From Euryarchaeota archaeon UBA202 (GTDB taxonomy: Archaea; Thermoplasmatota; E2; UBA202), in NCBI GenBank assembly GCA_002502685.1, contig DAQA01000037.1:1-10111 (forward strand): a stretch of 10,111 nt of DNA. The letters are read 5' to 3'. This document shows positions 6,836-10,111 of the stretch, in pieces. The notes under the pieces were generated by a model, which had not been told where the DNA came from, did no database searches, and worked only from the letters and a program-made list of their open reading frames with translations. The stretch's first letter is position 1. The number at the start of each line of letters is the position of its first letter. A program made the translations under genes and the position numbers.

Positions 6836-6841
6836 TATTTT

Positions 6842-8056
6842 TTATTTATATGGTAAAAATTCTTTTCCTAGTATTTCTCTAGCAATGATGATTTTCATTA
6901 TATTCATTGTTCCTTCTGCACCAATTGAATATGATCTTATTCCTCTGACTCCCATTTCTAGTGGGTATTCCTTTGTGTAACCAAGAGCACCTAACCAGTC
7001 CGCTACTTCGTTCATTAATTGAAATGCGTATACTGGTGCGCGAAGCTTACTCATAGCTGCTGCGATTGCGACATCATGATGTGAAAACTTGTTTTCCCTA
7101 TACATTTTATCCATGGTCCATGCGGCGCGATAGTTTAGAAGTTTAACACTTTCTATATTGGTATAGTGTTCTGCCAGTGGAAACTGTATTCCTTCAAAGC
7201 TTCCAAGAGACCACCCAAATGCTTTCCTGGTTTTAATATGTTCAATTCCTAGTTTTAATGCTGCTTCTGCTGCGCCAACACATGTTGCACCGATAAGTGT
7301 TCGTGCTGCTGAGAAACCTTCCATTGCATAGTAGAAACCCCGGTTTAGGTCTCCGATTAAATGTTCCCCCGTTAATTCGATGTTGTTCATGGTGAAACCA
7401 CCTGTCGATATACCCATTCGTCCCATATCCTCAAACAAAGTGGTTTCAATATTTTCATTATTTTTAAGTGGTACGGCAAATAAAGAAAAACCTTTGTGGC
7501 CGGCAGATGGCTGAGTGCGTGCAAGGGTAAGATGGATACCGCCCCAGTTCATTGATTCCGTTATTCCACTGATAAAGATTTTCTCACCATTTAAGACCCA
7601 ATTTTTCCCTTTTTGTACAGCATTTGTTTTTGTGGCTCCAACAATATCTGAACCACCCTTGGGTTCAGTCACAGCTATACCACAAAAGGCATTACCGGAC
7701 GTAATTTTTGGGAGGTATTCCTCCTTTGCATTAGCTGATCCATAACGATTGAAAATAAAACCCCATGCCGCCTCAACAAGATATAAAACTGGGATGGCAA
7801 GGCTGATATCTGCGCGACCTAGTTCTTCAGCGGCGATACATGCCATTATCCAATCAAGATCAGCTCCACCATATTCTTTTGACACAGTGGGGGCTAATAG
7901 ACCTAATTTTCCCATCTCTTTTATGATGGTTTCAGGAATTTTTTTATCTGTATCAATGTCACGGATTTTTGGTTTTATATTTTTTTGAGCGAATTCTCTT
8001 ACAGTTTTTCGCCATAGTATTTGTTCATCTGCCCAGCTGAAATCCATTTTTATCAT
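6842..8056 (-). CDS. Acyl-CoA dehydrogenase
   Basis: This FAD enzyme of 404 residues, normal for the family, oxidises an acyl-CoA to the 2,3-enoyl-CoA, usually passing electrons to ETF. The N-terminal helical domain has EYGGADLDW near 61-69. The middle beta domain has the flavin-contacting AVTEPKGGSD (128-137). The C-terminal domain has TRKAFG (276-281), with the conserved arginine R277, and LGALGYTKEYPLE near 354-366. The predicted catalytic base is E381 in IGAEGT. The sequence looks fully active, but chain length or substrate cannot be read from it. The ATG at 8056 overlaps the upstream larA-like stop as ATGA, and its GGAG site is only 1 base away. The ATG at 8047 (MDFSWADEQ, a typical family start) is 10 bases from the same GGAG and may be the true start. 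No etf genes are in the window, so the electron acceptor is open. Confidence 0.93.
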   Translation of the reverse strand: MIKMDFSWADEQILWRKTVREFAQKNIKPKIRDIDTDKKIPETIIKEMGKLGLLAPTVSKEYGGADLDWIMACIAAEELGRADISLAIPVLYLVEAAWGFIFNRYGSANAKEEYLPKITSGNAFCGIAVTEPKGGSDIVGATKTNAVQKGKNWVLNGEKIFISGITESMNWGGIHLTLARTQPSAGHKGFSLFAVPLKNNENIETTLFEDMGRMGISTGGFTMNNIELTGEHLIGDLNRGFYYAMEGFSAARTLIGATCVGAAEAALKLGIEHIKTRKAFGWSLGSFEGIQFPLAEHYTNIESVKLLNYRAAWTMDKMYRENKFSHHDVAIAAAMSKLRAPVYAFQLMNEVADWLGALGYTKEYPLEMGVRGIRSYSIGAEGTMNIMKIIIAREILGKEFLPYK

Positions 8057-9309
8057 TCTCCATTTATTATTGGTATGGTCAGACTGCCTGTAGGCATGAT
8101 TATTATTCTTGGTTTTTTGCCCTTTGCTTTTATCAACTTTATGGCATCATCTACTGCTCTTTGGATATCTTTATAGGGTGTTAAAAGAGCTTTCTTGATA
8201 ATATCTTCATCTAAATCTGTCACTGCCCACATTTTTGCCCGTATCCCAATTTGTGCCATCTTTGCTGCTTTATGATATCCAAGTTTGTATTCATCACCAA
8301 GTATGTCAAGAACTTTCTGGGGGGAATCTGCTTTGCATAACAGTCTTAGAAAAGCATCTTCACCTATTCCATCACGGCATTTTGATACCAGTACTATGAT
8401 ACCTTCATCGTCTAATGCAAGTTTACCGTTATCAAGTGCTTTTTGGGATTGATAAAGATCAATATCCATCGGGTAGGGGGCAACAGAGATGACGATGTTG
8501 CCTTTCTTTTTCAAGGGGACACAAAATACTTTTTTAGAATACTCAATTGCTGCTTCAAATGATTTATGAAGATCACCAGCAGCAACAGCATACAGGTCAT
8601 GATCACCCGTAAGGACTGTCTGTATAGAAAAAATATTCAGATCTTGTAAAACATTCATTGCATCGACCATATCCTCATTAACGGGATTGCCTTTAAGGGC
8701 AAGGGAACAGGCATTATCACTAAGGGCAAGTTTATGGTTCATCTCAATGGTTTTATATGATGCTACACCTGGTAGGAATGATTTTCTGCCGCCTGTGTAA
8801 CCTGCGAAATAATGTGGTTCAACACTTCCAATAACAAGGATATTTCTATATTCTGACACTAGTTTGTTGATGTATATTTCAGTTCCGTTTTTTGATGTAC
8901 CTAGATAAATCATAGAATCATTTTTCCTAGCATCATGGGCATATATCTTTCGCCTGAAAACCGGGTACGTATCTCCAAAAATGAAACGATATTCTTCTTC
9001 TGTTGGAGCTCGGTGAACACCCGTTGCGATAAGAAACTTTACATCAGGATGAGATGAAAGAGCTGGCAGAAGATATTTTAGAATTTTAGAAGTAGGAGTT
9101 GGCCTGGTTGCATCATTAACAATCACAAGTAACTTATTAGTATCATTGGCAAATTCATCATATGATTGAAAACCGAGAGGATTCTCTAAAGCTTCTTCAA
9201 TTAATTGAGATTCATCCCTAGTAATTACCTTGTTTGGAACAAGAATTTCACAAGGATTATCGATATTTATTTTAATTTTTTCTTTTCCATAGGGTATGTC
9301 AACCTGCAT
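8053..9309 (-). CDS. larA: LarA-family nickel-dependent racemase (lactate racemase-like)
   Basis: LarA proteins racemise or epimerise 2-hydroxy acids with a covalently bound nickel pincer nucleotide. The 418 residues have the expected length and motifs. NDATRPTP holds D66 and R69. TGVHR holds H99. EPHYFAGYTGGRKSFLPG holds H166 and K176, and MNH holds H192. These fall at nearly constant offsets from the Lactobacillus plantarum residues D72, R75, H108, H174, K184 and H200, with K184 the cofactor-attachment lysine and H200 a nickel ligand. The protein is therefore probably active and loaded with the cofactor. The cofactor-making genes larB, larC and larE are not in the window and should lie elsewhere. 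The family is broad, so lactate is only one candidate substrate. Start ATG 9309 has a strong GAGGAGGG SD site. The stop overlaps the acyl-CoA dehydrogenase start by 4 bases. Confidence 0.92.
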   Translation of the reverse strand: MQVDIPYGKEKIKINIDNPCEILVPNKVITRDESQLIEEALENPLGFQSYDEFANDTNKLLVIVNDATRPTPTSKILKYLLPALSSHPDVKFLIATGVHRAPTEEEYRFIFGDTYPVFRRKIYAHDARKNDSMIYLGTSKNGTEIYINKLVSEYRNILVIGSVEPHYFAGYTGGRKSFLPGVASYKTIEMNHKLALSDNACSLALKGNPVNEDMVDAMNVLQDLNIFSIQTVLTGDHDLYAVAAGDLHKSFEAAIEYSKKVFCVPLKKKGNIVISVAPYPMDIDLYQSQKALDNGKLALDDEGIIVLVSKCRDGIGEDAFLRLLCKADSPQKVLDILGDEYKLGYHKAAKMAQIGIRAKMWAVTDLDEDIIKKALLTPYKDIQRAVDDAIKLIKAKGKKPRIIIMPTGSLTIPIINGE

Positions 9310-9312
9310 TTG

Positions 9313-9320
9313 CCCTCCTC
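9313..9320 (-). promoter_or_regulatory. SD site of the larA-like gene
   Basis: The minus strand reads GAGGAGGG three bases before the ATG at 9309 (4 bases from its GGAGG core). It is the strongest ribosome-binding site in the window and fixes the start. Confidence 0.8.
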
Positions 9321-9350
9321 AAGTATATTATAAGGCAGTTAATTAGTATA

Positions 9351-9376
9351 GCTAAATATTTAATATATTTTTATTA
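9351..9376 (-). promoter_or_regulatory. Likely archaeal TATA box region for the larA operon
   Basis: The minus strand carries an A/T-only stretch with AAATATTTA and AAATATATTAAA about 45-65 bases before the larA-like ATG. A TATA box near 9358 would start transcription near 9331, leaving a leader of about 20 bases that holds the SD site. A bacterial-type TATAAT at 9327-9332 is also present, but it has no good -35 partner and would leave almost no leader. The remainder of the 161-base gap (9310-9470) is AT-rich with a short AT palindrome near 9409-9421 and no gene. Confidence 0.4.
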
Positions 9377-9470
9377 TCCTTACACTCTTTATATTTTCAA
9401 GAATAATTGAAAAAATTTTCATGCCGCAATTACAGGAAGGCGGGATTATCAGCCCTATAGCTAGAAAATG

Positions 9471-10111
9471 TTATAAGTCTCTTGGGAAGGCATCCGTTAA
9501 CAATGCATACTCTTTGAAGTCTTCTACCCAGTCGAATTCTGTATCAATCTCTTTTTCAGGAATTTCCTTTGCTTGTAAAGCGAGGTATTTTTGCTGCTGT
9601 TCTATTAATTTTTCAAGTGAAGCAAAACGCTTTGCCTTCACCACAGGATAGACAAAGACAGACTGTGCTCCTTCTAACTGTCTTACTTTCTCCTTTATAA
9701 ATTTATTTAGGGTTTCTTGAGAATCCGTTGCAATGTTCATAACGATATCTTCATCCCTTAGAGAATAAGATATATATACTGGAAACATATTAGACGGATA
9801 TTTGTAATTAAGCAGAAAGTCATAAATCGTTTTATAGTTTCTTGGATGGGTGTAGATACGAACAATAAATCGGTAAATGGTAGATGGCCTCTTTTTTGGA
9901 ATAGGGAAAAAAATTGGTTTCATAAGCGAGATGGTACTACTATGATGGCATTCATTACATTTTGCTAAATTTTCTACAAGAAAATCTGCGATGTTATCTG
10001 GCTCTTTCACATCAAAAACAACAGCAACACCCATCATTCCTTCTGCTTGAGTGGCATACAAGGGAGTCATATATTGTGTTGCTTCTTCTGTGACATCCTC
10101 TCCGGCATGAA
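9471..10111 (-). CDS. Protein with Lrp/AsnC-type ligand-domain features (5' end outside window)
   Basis: The frame is open from the right edge to TAA at 9471-9473. The methionine at 10068-10070 is probably internal, because readable codons (HAGEDVTEEATQY) continue upstream. Counting from that methionine, a stretch near 13-36 (VAVVFDVKEPDNIADFLVEN) resembles half of a RAM/Lrp-type alpha-beta domain. It is followed by CNECHH at 38-43. Residues 66-146 read as a second such region: a strand at YRFIVRIYTHP, a helix at YKTIYDFLLNY, then DIVMNIATDSQETLNKFI and LEGAQSVFVYPVV. The latter pattern is close to the ligand-binding half of Lrp/AsnC regulators. A charged helical tail with KEIPEKEIDTEFDWVEDF closes the protein. 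Any helix-turn-helix would be upstream and is not seen. It may be a transcriptional or amino-acid/organic-acid sensor for the neighbouring larA operon, which lies 161 bases downstream on the same strand. That role is inference. Confidence 0.6.
   Translation of the reverse strand, partial: HAGEDVTEEATQYMTPLYATQAEGMMGVAVVFDVKEPDNIADFLVENLAKCNECHHSSTISLMKPIFFPIPKKRPSTIYRFIVRIYTHPRNYKTIYDFLLNYKYPSNMFPVYISYSLRDEDIVMNIATDSQETLNKFIKEKVRQLEGAQSVFVYPVVKAKRFASLEKLIEQQQKYLALQAKEIPEKEIDTEFDWVEDFKEYALLTDAFPRDL

Noticed and set aside
9327..9332. Bacterial -10 box (TATAAT) for the larA-like gene
   Set aside because: There is no convincing -35 element 17 bases upstream, and the start of transcription would fall almost on the SD site. 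The archaeal-type element further upstream fits better, though the call stays uncertain.
9421..9651. Plus-strand ORF of 76 residues
   Set aside because: Most of it lies antisense to the Lrp-like gene, it has no SD site, and its composition fits a shadow of the opposite strand.
1..10111. CRISPR arrays, tRNA or rRNA genes, insertion sequences
   Set aside because: I saw no regularly spaced repeats, no tRNA-like cloverleaf in the short gaps, no transposase motifs and no flanking inverted repeats.

Overview
This is a visibly AT-rich window with compact operons, short gene overlaps and strong Shine-Dalgarno (SD) sites (AAGGAGG, GAGGTGAT, GAGGAGGG). The best guess for the source is an anaerobic archaeon, possibly an Asgard lineage such as Lokiarchaeia. 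The grounds are the Hdr/MvhD/F420-dehydrogenase-type gene set, an archaeal-looking TATA element before the larA-like gene, oligo-T tracts after two minus-strand transcription units, and a protein with Lrp/AsnC ligand-domain features. A low-GC anaerobic bacterium, for instance a sulfate reducer or syntroph with a similar Hdr module, cannot be excluded.

Positions 1-6062, plus strand, hold one tightly packed redox operon that enters from the left edge: mvhD-like (5' end cut off), hdrA-like 1, hdrA-like 2, F420-dehydrogenase beta-like 1, F420-dehydrogenase beta-like 2, mvhD-like 2. Most junctions overlap or are within 20 bases, so the genes are probably co-transcribed and encode one cytoplasmic complex. 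Three protein types each occur twice. The two HdrA proteins divide the normal HdrA domain set: the first has the FAD core plus the inserted ferredoxin domain, and the second has the N-terminal domain, the FAD core and the C-terminal ferredoxin domain. No HdrB/HdrC, hydrogenase, formate dehydrogenase catalytic subunit or membrane subunit lies in the window. The input and output partners are therefore unknown.

Positions 6063-6841 are a looser region. They contain a small cupin gene on the minus strand, an oligo-T terminator, and a plus-strand stretch that reads like a broken or marginal gene.

Positions 6842-9309, minus strand, form a two-gene operon. A nickel-dependent lactate racemase (LarA) family protein with all its cofactor and catalytic residues is followed, with a 4-base overlap, by an acyl-CoA dehydrogenase that has its catalytic glutamate. 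Together they suggest handling of a 2-hydroxy acid and an acyl-CoA. The Hdr complex converges on them and could take electrons from acyl-CoA oxidation, but this is inference from proximity only.

Positions 9471-10111, minus strand, hold the 3' part of a gene for a protein with Lrp/AsnC-type (RAM) ligand-domain features, cut by the right edge. The most interesting element is the paired, domain-sharing Hdr module, with a patch of unusually high DNA identity between its two mvhD copies.
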